A stretch of DNA of 34,585 nt from Candidatus Mediterraneibacter surreyensis (GTDB lineage Bacteria > Bacillota > Clostridia > Lachnospirales > Lachnospiraceae): the NCBI GenBank assembly GCA_019118885.1, contig DWYB01000049.1, positions 1 through 34,585 on the forward strand, given 5' to 3'. Below the pieces are notes generated by a model, which ran no database searches, was not told the DNA's origin, and was given only the letters and a program-made list of their open reading frames with translations. A program made the translations under genes and the position numbers. Below, one piece after another: positions 16,482 to 25,104 of this stretch. How positions within the stretch are numbered: the stretch's first letter is position 1; every line of letters begins with the position of its first letter.

Positions 16482-17777
16482 ATGAAGATAGCAATGCTTA
16501 CGAATAATTACAGGCCCTTTGTGGGCGGTGTGCCGATTTCGGTGGAGCGGCAGGCGCAGGAGCTGATAAAGCTGGGACATCAGGTGACAGTATTTGCTCC
16601 GATGTATGAAAGTGAGGAGAAAGAGCAGGCCGAAAGTTTCCGGGAAAAGATACTGGAAGAGGATAAGAAGGCGCCGGAACGGGTGGTGCGGTATCGTTCG
16701 CAGAAGAGAAAGATGGACAACGGGATGGTGTACCCGGGGATTTATCCTGCAGAGATATTAGCTGTGTTTGAAAGAGAAAGGTTCGACTGCATTCATGTGC
16801 ATCATCCTATGTTTGTCGGACCGTGGGCATTGTGGCTGGGAAGAAAATACGGGATTCCGGTCATCTATACATATCACACGAGATATGAGGATTATCTCCA
16901 CTATCTTCCATATTTCCGGATCAATGAGAGGAGCACTGCTGTTAAGAAAAAGATAGTGGAGCTGGCGCAGAACAAAGTGATCCCATCCTACATGAGATGG
17001 TTCTGCAACAGGTGTGATCTTGTGCTTGCACCGTCAGCGGGAATGCAGCAGATGATTCGAGGATATGGAGTGAATACGCCGATCGCCATATTCCCTACCG
17101 GACTGGACGGTTCATTTTTCATAAGAAATGTCAGACGATCAAAGGAGATCCGCGAACAATACGGAAAAGGAAAGCGTCATCTTCTTGTCACGGTATCAAG
17201 GCTGGAAAAAGAAAAAAACTACGGATTTCTCCTGCGGGGAATCGCGGAGCTTAAACAGGAAATAGAGGATGATTTTCATCTGCTGATCATAGGAGACGGC
17301 AGCCAGAAGGCAGAACTGAAAGTAAGAGCGTCCATCCTGGGCATACAGGATGAGGTGACCTTTGCGGGAAATGTGCCAAATGATCAGGTAAAAGATTATC
17401 TGAACGCATCGGATCTCTTCCTGTTTGCGTCGAAATCAGAGACTCAGGGAATTGTTCTGGCAGAGGCGATGGCAGCGGGAACACCGGTCGTGGCAGTGCA
17501 TGCGATAGGCGCGGATGATATTATCGAAGACGGCGTGAATGGATTCCTGACAGAGGAGAGGGAAGAAGAGTGGGCCGCAAAAGCGGCCGAGGCGCTGAAA
17601 GACAATACGAACAGCAGAATGAAGAGCGCAGCGCTTATCTCTGCCGAAAATTACCGGTCCTCAAGACTTGCCATCTATGAGGAGATGCTCTACAATCAAT
17701 GTGGATTCAGGAAAGGAGAAAGACTTTATGAGGATGAAGAAGATCACAGAGAACGCTCTGCAATCGCTCTTCACTAA
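16482..17777 (+). CDS. GT4 family glycosyltransferase, probable diacylglycerol glycosyltransferase
   Basis: The 431-aa protein is a GT-B retaining glycosyltransferase. It has the N-terminal acceptor domain with the opening MKIAMLTNNYRPFVGGV and the segment HVHHPMFVGPWAL ... YTYHTRYEDYLHY, which is typical of the alpha-monoglucosyldiacylglycerol synthase branch, then the donor domain with VSRLEKEKN and the EX7E motif Glu320...Glu328 (ETQGIVLAE). It most likely adds a hexose to diacylglycerol on the cytoplasmic face of the membrane. GGAG before ATG 16482 is clear. Its last 17 codons overlap the next gene by 50 nt, and the tail (RKGERLYEDEEDHRERSAIA...) reads through the next gene's ribosome site, so the carboxy end may be a recent extension. 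Confidence 0.87.
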   Translation: MKIAMLTNNYRPFVGGVPISVERQAQELIKLGHQVTVFAPMYESEEKEQAESFREKILEEDKKAPERVVRYRSQKRKMDNGMVYPGIYPAEILAVFERERFDCIHVHHPMFVGPWALWLGRKYGIPVIYTYHTRYEDYLHYLPYFRINERSTAVKKKIVELAQNKVIPSYMRWFCNRCDLVLAPSAGMQQMIRGYGVNTPIAIFPTGLDGSFFIRNVRRSKEIREQYGKGKRHLLVTVSRLEKEKNYGFLLRGIAELKQEIEDDFHLLIIGDGSQKAELKVRASILGIQDEVTFAGNVPNDQVKDYLNASDLFLFASKSETQGIVLAEAMAAGTPVVAVHAIGADDIIEDGVNGFLTEEREEEWAAKAAEALKDNTNSRMKSAALISAENYRSSRLAIYEEMLYNQCGFRKGERLYEDEEDHRERSAIALH

Positions 17778-18387
17778 TTATCTGCGCTGGATCGAGAGGA
17801 CAGTGACGATCCGGTGGGATGAAGAGAACAGCTATGGAGACAGTCAGATATTCGGGTTCTGGCATGAGGACAGCTTTTTCATGAATCTGGTCCTTGAGAA
17901 ACTGGCATGTAAGACAACACCGGTAGATGTGATCGTGACTGCGGATACTCGCGGAAATTATATAGAAAATATGGTGAAAAGATGCGGGGGAAATGCACTG
18001 CGAGTGCCGGATGGGTTCAAAGCGTTTTCAGCGCTGAAAAAGATCGTTCAGGATTCCTATGAAAAAACACATTCTATCGCTGTTGCGCTGGACGGACCGC
18101 TGGGACCCAGACACGAGCCGAAGAAACTGGCGTTCTACTTATCGGAACATGCGGAAGAAGATTTTGTAGGCATCAGCCTTTCTTATTCTTCCTGCCTGCG
18201 TCTGAAGCATAGATGGGATAAATACGTGATCCCGCTGCCGTATACGACCGTCACAGTGGCAGTTAAAAATTACGGCGTGGTAAAGAAGAGCCGGATACCG
18301 GAGCTGCCCGTATCGGCGCAGGAATCCGTTTATTCAGATAAAGAAAAGAGAGAAGAGGAGACATCATGGAGACTAACAATATATTGA
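17728..18387 (+). CDS. DUF374-like lysophospholipid acyltransferase family protein
   Basis: The 219-aa protein resembles the DUF374 branch of the LPLAT superfamily: IFGFWHEDSFF (41-51), TADTRGNYIENMVKRCGG (71-88) and ALDGPLGPRHEPKK (120-133) match the three conserved blocks of that family. Members are thought to transfer acyl chains to lipid or lipid-linked sugar acceptors; the substrate here is unknown. The start at 17728 is chosen because AAAGGAG (17712-17718) lies 9 nt before it; an in-frame ATG at 17668 lies inside the glycosyltransferase without a ribosome site. It overlaps the upstream gene by 50 nt and the response regulator by 22 nt, so translation is probably coupled. Confidence 0.75.
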   Translation: MRMKKITENALQSLFTNYLRWIERTVTIRWDEENSYGDSQIFGFWHEDSFFMNLVLEKLACKTTPVDVIVTADTRGNYIENMVKRCGGNALRVPDGFKAFSALKKIVQDSYEKTHSIAVALDGPLGPRHEPKKLAFYLSEHAEEDFVGISLSYSSCLRLKHRWDKYVIPLPYTTVTVAVKNYGVVKKSRIPELPVSAQESVYSDKEKREEETSWRLTIY

Positions 18388-19064
18388 TCGTAGAAGATGA
18401 CAAGGAGATTCGGGAGGGCGTCCAGATCTACCTGCAGAGTCAGGGATATAAAGTTTTTCAGGCGGCGGACGGCATTGAAGGACTGGAGATCATTGACAGG
18501 GAAGATATTCATCTGGCTATCGTAGATATTATGATGCCCAGAATGGACGGTATCCGCATGACGATGAAATTAAGAGAAAAACATGATTTCCCGGTGATCA
18601 TGCTGTCGGCAAAATCCGAGGAAGTGGATAAGATCACGGGCTTAAATATCGGGGCGGATGATTATGTGACAAAGCCGTTTACGCCTATGGAACTGATGGC
18701 GAGGGTGAATTCCCAGCTCCGGCGTTACCGGAAGTTTCTGGAGAAACTGACGCCTCAGGAAAATGTGCATGTGATCGGAGGTCTGGAGATCAACGAGGAT
18801 GCAGTGGAAGTGACGATGGACGGAAAACCGGTGAAACTTACGCCTATTGAGTACAAGATACTTCTCCTTCTGGCTAAGAATCCGGGCAGGGTATTCTCAT
18901 CCGAGGAGATCTATGAGCGCGTATGGCAGGAGAAAGCCATCAATACCGACACGATCATGGTGCATGTGAGAAACATAAGAGAAAAGATTGAATTGGATCC
19001 AAAGAATCCGAAATATTTAAAGGTGGTGTGGGGAGTTGGATACAAAATCGAAAAACAGCCGTAA
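18366..19064 (+). CDS. OmpR/PhoB-type response regulator
   Basis: The 232-aa protein has a receiver domain (1-115) with the acidic pocket Asp11-Asp12, phospho-acceptor Asp54 (in AIVDIMMPRMDG), Ser in MLSAKSEE and Lys in VTKPFTPMEL, followed by a winged-helix DNA-binding domain (about 135-230) with LTPIEYKILLLLAKNPGRVF and the recognition segment TDTIMVHVRNIREKIE. GAAGAGGAG just before ATG 18366 is the ribosome site. It overlaps the following kinase by 29 nt, marking them as a cognate pair. The VanR/RegX3-like pattern suggests an envelope signal. Confidence 0.95.
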   Translation: METNNILIVEDDKEIREGVQIYLQSQGYKVFQAADGIEGLEIIDREDIHLAIVDIMMPRMDGIRMTMKLREKHDFPVIMLSAKSEEVDKITGLNIGADDYVTKPFTPMELMARVNSQLRRYRKFLEKLTPQENVHVIGGLEINEDAVEVTMDGKPVKLTPIEYKILLLLAKNPGRVFSSEEIYERVWQEKAINTDTIMVHVRNIREKIELDPKNPKYLKVVWGVGYKIEKQP

Positions 19065-21306
19065 GGCAGGTATTATTGTAGTCGTTATATTACTCAGCAT
19101 CTGTTCTCTGATCATGATGTCTCAGTATGACGGGATGAAGTATGAGATGGACAGCGCTAATTCTGAGGCTACAGAAGATGCCGAGGCGCCTGTACCTTAT
19201 ACAAGTGCCCTCTCATCTATCAGCAGGGATCTGGCTGAGGGAAATTATCTTCTCTATAATGAATATGCCGATGAGACGGATCCGGCAGAGGTGCTGGATG
19301 AATACGGGCAGAGAAACTTTGAGCTGGCAAAAAAGTATTTCGATTATGCGGTGTTTGACAGTGAAGGACAGCAGCTTCTAAAAAATGTGGATGAGGAGAC
19401 TGCAGAGAGACTACAGATGAACAGCGAGGAAGATGCAGGCTATGCATTCCGGGCCCATTATGACTTTTCGGAAAACGGGGAACTCTCTTCTGTCCAGGTC
19501 GACGGAACAGCGTTAAGTCCAGAGGAAGAATACAGTCTGGAATCGGATTATGTGACTTCTGCCCAGGAGGTGGAATATGGTGAGGAGATTTCAAGTATTG
19601 CGGAGCCAAAAGGCATTACTGTCATCTATGGGATGAGTCAGGAATATCTGAATGTGTTTACAGAGGCATACGCAGAGGACAATTGGGAAGATGATTCTGT
19701 TCCATATTACAGTGTGCGGGATACTCTCCGCTACAGTGATACACTGGATCCCCTGTGCTGGGTAGTGATTGCCGCAGCCCTGCTTCTTCCGGCCAGGAGA
19801 AAGCTGGATATCAGTGAGATGAAGCTGTTTGATGTACCGTTTGAAGTTCCGATTCTTGTGTGGCTGTTCATATATATTACCTATTTGAATGCACTTCCGG
19901 CAAGAATTGTAGATCAGACAGTGGAGAACAGTCTGCTTCCGGGAATGGGGCACGGTATGGAGATTATTGCGGCGATTATTAACTTCGCAATGTGGTTTTT
20001 CGTTTTCGGACTGGTATTCTGGAGCGTGACTTCCCTTCGGGCAATGATCCGCATGAAAGGCGCGTACTGGCGTGACAGGACACTGACAATGAAGTTGATC
20101 CGCCATTACCGCGGCCGGGGGACAGAGAGCGACGAGGAGATGGTGAGAAAGGCAGGCGGCATCCTGAAGAGAATTAAGGCATTCTTCGCAAAACAATATG
20201 ACGCGCTGCAGCATATTGATTTCCGTGAGAAGACGAACCGGACGATCTTAAAGATCGTGATCGTCAATTATATCATCCTGGCCAGCGTATGTTTCCTCTG
20301 GTATTATGGAACACTGGCGCTGATCATTTACTCTGTGATCCTGTTTTTCTTCCTGAAAAAATATGTGAAAGATCTGCAGGAGAAATACAAGCTTCTGTTG
20401 AAGTCCACAAATCAGCTGGCGGAAGGTCATCTGGACGTGCCTATCGAGGGAGACGTCGGTCTGTTCAACCCGATGCAGGACGAGCTGAAAAAGATTCAGA
20501 AGGGCTTCAAGAAAGCAGTGGAAGAAGAGGTTAAAAACGAGAGGATGAAGACAGAACTGGTAACGAATGTATCCCATGATCTGCGGACCCCTCTGACAGC
20601 GATCATCACATACACTGATCTTTTGAAAAATGAGAAGGACGAAGAAAAGAGGAAAGAGTACATCGATGTGCTCGAAAGAAAATCCCTGCGTCTGAAAGTG
20701 CTGATCGAAGATCTTTTTGAGATCAGTAAGGCGGCAAGCAAGAGCGTTGTCATGCACTATATGAAAGTGGATATTGTGGATCTTATAAAACAGGTCGGGC
20801 TGGAGAATGACAGCAAAATCAAAGAGGCGAATCTTGACTTCCGCTGGAAGCTGCCGGAACATAAGCTTGTCATGTGGCTGGACAGCCAGAAGACATACCG
20901 CATTTTTGAGAATCTGATCGTCAATATCACGAAATATGCGATGCCCCATACCCGGGTCTATATAGAGATGACAGAACAGGAAAATGATGTACACATTTCC
21001 ATGAAAAATGTCTCAGCAGCAGAGCTGAACTTTGATACCGAGGAGATTACAGATCGTTTTGTCCGGGGAGATGTTTCGAGAAATACGGAGGGTTCCGGAC
21101 TTGGTCTTGCGATCGCCAAGAGTTTTATCGAACTGCAGCACGGTACGTTGAAGATATCTACGGAGGCCGATCTGTTCAAAGCGGATATTACGCTGCCGAA
21201 GCTTGATATCCCGCCGGAGGAAGAACAGAGGCAGCAGGCTGAGAAAGAGGCTGAGGCAGCCGGAGAGCGGGGAGCGGCAGATGCCGAAGGGGCTGCGCAG
21301 GCATAG
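19036..21306 (+). CDS. Membrane sensor histidine kinase, partner of the upstream regulator
   Basis: The 756-aa protein probably starts at TTG 19036, inside the response-regulator gene, with AGGTGG at 19021-19026. A first membrane segment (about 11-31) is followed by an extracytoplasmic domain of about 200 residues rich in Asp and Glu, then four or more membrane segments (about 238-252, 270-290, 307-333, 404-443), a HAMP-like linker, HisKA with phospho-acceptor His514 (VSHDLRTPLTAIITYTDLL) and an HATPase domain with Asn630 (in NLIVNITKYAM) and GSGLGLAIAK. The multi-pass arrangement between sensor and HAMP is unusual for a simple VanS-type kinase. The tail is an Ala/Glu-rich extension. It ends the five-gene overlapping run that begins with dedA. 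Confidence 0.93.
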   Translation: MDTKSKNSRKAGIIVVVILLSICSLIMMSQYDGMKYEMDSANSEATEDAEAPVPYTSALSSISRDLAEGNYLLYNEYADETDPAEVLDEYGQRNFELAKKYFDYAVFDSEGQQLLKNVDEETAERLQMNSEEDAGYAFRAHYDFSENGELSSVQVDGTALSPEEEYSLESDYVTSAQEVEYGEEISSIAEPKGITVIYGMSQEYLNVFTEAYAEDNWEDDSVPYYSVRDTLRYSDTLDPLCWVVIAAALLLPARRKLDISEMKLFDVPFEVPILVWLFIYITYLNALPARIVDQTVENSLLPGMGHGMEIIAAIINFAMWFFVFGLVFWSVTSLRAMIRMKGAYWRDRTLTMKLIRHYRGRGTESDEEMVRKAGGILKRIKAFFAKQYDALQHIDFREKTNRTILKIVIVNYIILASVCFLWYYGTLALIIYSVILFFFLKKYVKDLQEKYKLLLKSTNQLAEGHLDVPIEGDVGLFNPMQDELKKIQKGFKKAVEEEVKNERMKTELVTNVSHDLRTPLTAIITYTDLLKNEKDEEKRKEYIDVLERKSLRLKVLIEDLFEISKAASKSVVMHYMKVDIVDLIKQVGLENDSKIKEANLDFRWKLPEHKLVMWLDSQKTYRIFENLIVNITKYAMPHTRVYIEMTEQENDVHISMKNVSAAELNFDTEEITDRFVRGDVSRNTEGSGLGLAIAKSFIELQHGTLKISTEADLFKADITLPKLDIPPEEEQRQQAEKEAEAAGERGAADAEGAAQA

Positions 21307-21340
21307 AATAAAAAGTAACACGATATCTGATTGGTGTAAA

Positions 21341-21374
21341 GAATCCCGGCAGGGGAGTTACTCTGCCGGGATTT
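21341..21374 (+). terminator. Intrinsic terminator after the sensor kinase
   Basis: AATCCCGGCAG (21341-21351) pairs with CTGCCGGGATT (21362-21372), with a 10-nt loop and TTTT. It closes the dedA-to-kinase transcription unit. Confidence 0.88.
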
Positions 21375-21375
21375 T

Positions 21376-21384
21376 ATGGTACAA
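21376..21384 (+). promoter_or_regulatory. Extended -10 promoter of the AIM24-family gene
   Basis: TGGTACAAT (TGN plus TACAAT at 21379-21384) is a good extended -10; the -35 region is poor. Between it and the gene is a hairpin in which GCGAT/ATCGC (21413-21425) is extended by flanking CATTTTC and GAAAAAATG. Confidence 0.5.
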
Positions 21385-21461
21385 TGACTGCATATAGCGG
21401 CGATTCATTTTCCGCGATGGCATCGCAGCAGAAAAAATGATAGGGAAAAGGAGAAAAAAGT

Positions 21462-22142
21462 ATGAAGTATGAGATTAAAGGAAACGAACTGCCGGTAGTG
21501 ATCTGCTATCTGGAAAACGGAGAAACTATGATTACAGAGCGCGGTTCTATGAGCTGGATGTCACCGAATATGAAGATGGAGACAACTTCAAACGGCGGGA
21601 TCGGGAAAGCACTGGGCAGGATGTTCGCCGGGGAGGCGCTTTTCCAGAACCGGTATACGGCACAGGGCGGCAACGGGATGATCGCGTTCGCTTCCAGTTT
21701 TCCCGGACAGATCAGACCATGGGAGATCGGCCCGGGCAATGAAGTAATTGTTCAGAAATCCGGTTTCCTTGCGGCCGAAGAAAGTGTAGAACTGTCTGTT
21801 TTCTTCCAGAAAAAGCTTGGAGCAGGCTTATTTGGCGGAGAGGGATTTATCATGCAGAGACTTTCCGGACAGGGAATGGCGTTCCTTGAATTTGACGGAC
21901 ATGTGGTGGAATACAATCTGCAGCCGGGGCAGCAGATCGTAATCGACACCGGATATCTGGCGGCAATGGATGCAACCTGCCAGATGGATATCAAGAGCGT
22001 GCCTGGGCTTAAGAACATGGTATTCGGCGGAGAAGGAATCTTTAATACCATTATCACCGGACCGGGCCGGGTGTGGCTGCAGACAATGCCGCTTTCGGGC
22101 GTTGCGGCGGAGATAATGAAATTCATGCCGTCCACAAAATAA
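21462..22142 (+). CDS. AIM24 family protein (TIGR00266-like)
   Basis: The 226-aa protein matches the bacterial AIM24/TIGR00266 family: a compact beta-rich fold with conserved Gly-rich turns (SWMSPNMKMETTSNGGIGKALGRMF cut here as GGIGKALGRMF, GLFGGEGFIMQRL, VFGGEGIFNTIITGPGRVWL). The family is widespread in Firmicutes and its biochemical role is not settled; the yeast homologue affects mitochondrial inner-membrane organisation. No signal peptide or membrane segment is visible. AAAAGGAG precedes ATG 21462. It is transcribed alone, from its own extended -10, and its stop codon directly abuts the structured element at 22143. Confidence 0.88.
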   Translation: MKYEIKGNELPVVICYLENGETMITERGSMSWMSPNMKMETTSNGGIGKALGRMFAGEALFQNRYTAQGGNGMIAFASSFPGQIRPWEIGPGNEVIVQKSGFLAAEESVELSVFFQKKLGAGLFGGEGFIMQRLSGQGMAFLEFDGHVVEYNLQPGQQIVIDTGYLAAMDATCQMDIKSVPGLKNMVFGGEGIFNTIITGPGRVWLQTMPLSGVAAEIMKFMPSTK

Positions 22143-22935
22143 AAAGTTGTGTTTGTCGGACTGAATGCCGATGATATAAGGTACGAAAACAGACGGAGAT
22201 GAGGTACGGGAATACTTCTTTGAGATGACCGGCATGTGCTTCAGGCTCCGCTCCATAATCTGAGAAAAATTAAAGGGTCTGAAATCTGATTAAAGACAAA
22301 GCCGCAAAATGAATAACTCGCCTTCGGCTCAAACAATCCATTTTGCGGCTTAACATCAGCTTCCAGACCCTTAACTTTTTCTAGCAGATTATTCCGAAGT
22401 CGCCTTCTTCACATACCGATCATCTCTTTTCAAGTCTTCCTGCACCCCATTTCCGTCCGTTTTCTACTTCATCGAATCCGGCAGTCATTTCGACAAAACT
22501 GAAAGTGGAAGAAACCGGCTGAAATTGGGACATAGTCGATAAAGTTGACTCTTACGATCAATTTCTAGTAAATCCGTGATTGTCGGAGAGACATTTCCGA
22601 TTGGATGAGTGCAGAAAATCAGTCGAATACAGCCCTTTTGATGAACCTTGCGAGACGTGCGGGGAGGGGGCTGACGGTGACTGTGGAGGAGAATTAGATA
22701 TAGTTAAAGCCTGTGGTGCGGCGTTGATCAGGGAAAGGAGGTTGTTTGAACGAAGTGTGTTCTTCCTTTCCCTGATCGCTTTTAGTCGTATCGCAGGATT
22801 GTTACTATATCTTATGCTCTGTAACCGGAGCCGGAAGCATCCCTCCCCGCACGTCCCGGATACGTGAGTCAACCCACTGTATCCGATTGATTTTCGGACA
22901 ATTTATCATAGAATATCACTCCGACAAACACGAAT
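22143..22935. other. Structured intergenic element B: terminal inverted repeats and nested hairpins
   Basis: No convincing gene occupies these 793 bases. The ends are inverted repeats: GTGTTTGTCGGA (22149-22160) and TCCGACAAACAC (22920-22931), the right one extending into the exact motif AAACACGAAT (22926-22935). Inside, the right half is nested: ATTGTC/GACAAT (22579/22897), a perfect 15-bp GC-rich helix (22654-22668/22841-22855), AGATATAGT/ACTATATCT (22696/22804) and a perfect 14-bp hairpin GATCAGGGAAAGGA (22726-22739/22764-22777). The left half holds a long terminator-like hairpin (22263-22382) and a stem CTGAATGCCG (22161-22170). Element A at 32322-33006 has the same end core and layout. 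Nature unknown: a MITE-like or palindromic repeat, or a long structured RNA. Confidence 0.65.
22263..22382. terminator. Long bidirectional terminator-like hairpin inside element B
   Basis: The outer stem (22263-22281 with 22364-22382, 19 positions, two mismatches) has A-rich and T-rich outer ends. The inner stem is a perfect 13 bp, AAGCCGCAAAATG (22299-22311) with CATTTTGCGGCTT (22339-22351), and the loop contains GCC-TTC-GGC. It would stop transcription from the AIM24 gene and also from the opposite side. Confidence 0.75.
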
Positions 22936-22948
22936 TATACAAAAATCC

Positions 22949-22977
22949 TGTTGTGGCGGCAGATTTCATGATAGAAT
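22949..22977 (+). promoter_or_regulatory. Probable promoter of the moxR operon
   Basis: TGTTGT (22949-22954), a 17-nt spacer and TAGAAT (22972-22977), with TGA directly before the -10, form an extended -10 promoter. It lies immediately right of element B. Confidence 0.55.
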
Positions 22978-23047
22978 GTACGCAGAAGCGGCAAAACGGA
23001 CTTTGTTGTCTGCTTTACGCCGGTTTACGCAGAAAAGGAGGGTGAGT

Positions 23048-23998
23048 ATGCCGGAGAGAAGATATGACGCACAGGCTGTGATAAATGAGGTGGAAAAAGC
23101 AGTTGTAGGCAAGAGAGATGTGCTGATGAAGATCATGACAGCGATCCTTGCCGGAGGACACATATTGATAGAGGATATACCGGGAACGGGAAAGACAACC
23201 ATGGCGCTTGCATTTTCGAAGGCTATGAGTCTGAAAGCACAGAGAGTGCAGTTTACGCCGGATGTACTGCCTTCGGATCTGACGGGATTTACGGTTTACC
23301 GGAAAGAGACGGGAAAGTTTGTGTATCAGCCGGGAGCTGTTATGTGCAATCTGCTTCTTGCCGATGAGATCAACAGGACATCTCCAAAGACTCAGTCCGC
23401 TCTGCTGGAAGTTATGGAGGAACAGCAGGTTACAGTGGATGGAGTAACAAGAAAAACAGGGGAGCCGTTTATCGTGATCGCCACGGAGAATCCGGCGGGG
23501 TCCGCCGGAACCCAGCTTTTGCCGGAGTCTCAGCTTGATCGGTTTATGATCTGTGTCAGTATGGGGTATCCTACTGTTGAGGAAGAGATGGAGATCATGA
23601 GAAGGAGTCAGGCGGAAGACCGGACAGAGGGAATCGTTCCCGTCCTTGATGCTCCCACATTGCTTGAGATGATCAGAGATGCCAGAGAGATCTTCATGCA
23701 TGATAAAATATGCCGATATATCGCCGAACTGGCAAAGGCCACAAGGGAAAATGAATGGACGGAGCTGGGGTTAAGCCCGAGAGGAACGGTGGCGCTGACT
23801 GCTATGGCGAAGGCGTGCGCGTATCTGAAAGGCCGTGCCTATGTAGTGCCCTCTGATGTGGAAGAGGTCTTCCCCTGTGTGGCGGCTCACAGAATTATCC
23901 TAAACATGAAAGCTAAGGTGGGGCATATAAAGGTCGAAGAGACGATCAGGCAGATCCTGGAAAATACAGAGAAACCCGCAATCAGGAACAGGCGGTAA
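23048..23998 (+). CDS. MoxR-type AAA+ ATPase
   Basis: MoxR ATPases act as chaperones or remodelers, usually encoded with DUF58 and transglutaminase proteins. The 316-aa protein has Walker A in EDIPGTGKTTMALAF (about residues 38-52), Walker B LLADEINRTSPKTQSALLEV, sensor 1 IATENPAGSAGTQLLPE and the downstream lid domain (LSPRGTVALTAMAKA). ATG 23048 is chosen because AAGGAGG (23035-23041) lies 6 nt before it; the in-frame ATG at 22976 overlaps the promoter -10. Next is DUF58, 5 nt away. Confidence 0.93.
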   Translation: MPERRYDAQAVINEVEKAVVGKRDVLMKIMTAILAGGHILIEDIPGTGKTTMALAFSKAMSLKAQRVQFTPDVLPSDLTGFTVYRKETGKFVYQPGAVMCNLLLADEINRTSPKTQSALLEVMEEQQVTVDGVTRKTGEPFIVIATENPAGSAGTQLLPESQLDRFMICVSMGYPTVEEEMEIMRRSQAEDRTEGIVPVLDAPTLLEMIRDAREIFMHDKICRYIAELAKATRENEWTELGLSPRGTVALTAMAKACAYLKGRAYVVPSDVEEVFPCVAAHRIILNMKAKVGHIKVEETIRQILENTEKPAIRNRR

Positions 23999-24003
23999 AG
24001 ACT

Positions 24004-25059
24004 ATGATAAGAAGAACAGCAGGATATTTGGCGGTGCTTCTGGCTACGATATATTTGTTCTTTATGTATGATGCGCCGGCCCTTTCCGGCATACTGGTAT
24101 TTTTTCTGATCTATCCGGTTGTCTCCGCTGCTTATCTCGCGGCTGCGGGGAGAAAGGCGGTTCCGGTGCCTGACCGGATCCCGCCGCTGGGGGAGAAGAA
24201 TAAGGAGATAAAGGCGGGGATATCGCTTAGAAACATTTCTGCCAGGGTAAGCCTGCGGTATGAGTGCGTGATGGAAATAAGAGACGGAAGCGGGAGAAAA
24301 TGCGGGAAGAAACGTTCCCGCGGGATGCTTTTGCCGGGAGCGGAAGATACTGCATGGTTCGTATTTGAGACAGACCGGTGCGGGATAATGGAGATTGGCA
24401 TTGACTGTGTGAAGATCTATGATTTCCTGGGGATCTTTTACAGGAAAGTAAAGTGGAAGAAAACGGCCCGGATCAAGATCATGCCGGACTTTGAGCTTAT
24501 GCCTCTGGAAATCACACGGAAAACGAGAGAATTTCAGGCGGATGCGCAGGAATTCTCACAGCAGCGGAGGGGTGATGATCCGTCGGAGATCTATCAGGTC
24601 AGGGAATACCGGGAGAGGGATTCCTTAAAAGACATTCACTGGAAACTGAGCGCGAGGGAAGAGGAACTGATGGTAAAAGAGAGGGGATTTCCGCTGGGGT
24701 GTGTAATCCTGATCTATATTGATTACCGGAAAACGAAACAATCTGCGGATGGATTTTCAAAAATGCTGGAGACTGCTGCTTCACTGTCTGTTACTTTGAC
24801 AGAAGAAAAATGTATCCATATGGCGGCATGGTATGAGGAGAAAAACGAACGAATCGTCAGATGGAGAATCTCAGATGAGGAGAGCACCTGTGATATGATC
24901 TGGAATCTTTTGGAAATACAGCCGTATCAGGACGTGCAGAAGGAAAGAGTATGCTATGACGATACATTCCGGGGCCGGGAATTTGCCTGCGTTGTGACGA
25001 TAGACGGAAACGGAAGAATGAAAAAAGACGGAGAGACGTTTGAGTTCCTCAGACTGTGA
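24004..25059 (+). CDS. DUF58 domain membrane protein
   Basis: The 351-aa protein has two hydrophobic segments near the amino end (about 8-23 and 27-47), a beta-rich extracellular-like region and the DUF58 signature GDDPSEIYQVREYRERDSLK...HWKLSAREEEL at about 195-222, followed by a vWA-like domain (VILIYIDYRK). DUF58 proteins are typical partners of MoxR ATPases; their molecular activity is not firmly known. It is translated from a start 5 nt after moxR, and the stop is 45 nt before the transglutaminase gene. Confidence 0.9.
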   Translation: MIRRTAGYLAVLLATIYLFFMYDAPALSGILVFFLIYPVVSAAYLAAAGRKAVPVPDRIPPLGEKNKEIKAGISLRNISARVSLRYECVMEIRDGSGRKCGKKRSRGMLLPGAEDTAWFVFETDRCGIMEIGIDCVKIYDFLGIFYRKVKWKKTARIKIMPDFELMPLEITRKTREFQADAQEFSQQRRGDDPSEIYQVREYRERDSLKDIHWKLSAREEELMVKERGFPLGCVILIYIDYRKTKQSADGFSKMLETAASLSVTLTEEKCIHMAAWYEEKNERIVRWRISDEESTCDMIWNLLEIQPYQDVQKERVCYDDTFRGREFACVVTIDGNGRMKKDGETFEFLRL

Positions 25060-25104
25060 CAGGGCAGCAGAGAAACCGGCGGGGCAAAGACAGGAGAGAG
25101 GGAG

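Noticed and set aside
22580-22867. Open frame of about 95 codons within element B (TTG start), and an opposing frame at 22558-22872
   Set aside because: No ribosome binding site, overlapping frames on both strands, and the composition follows the inverted repeats; best seen as a by-product of the palindromic sequence.
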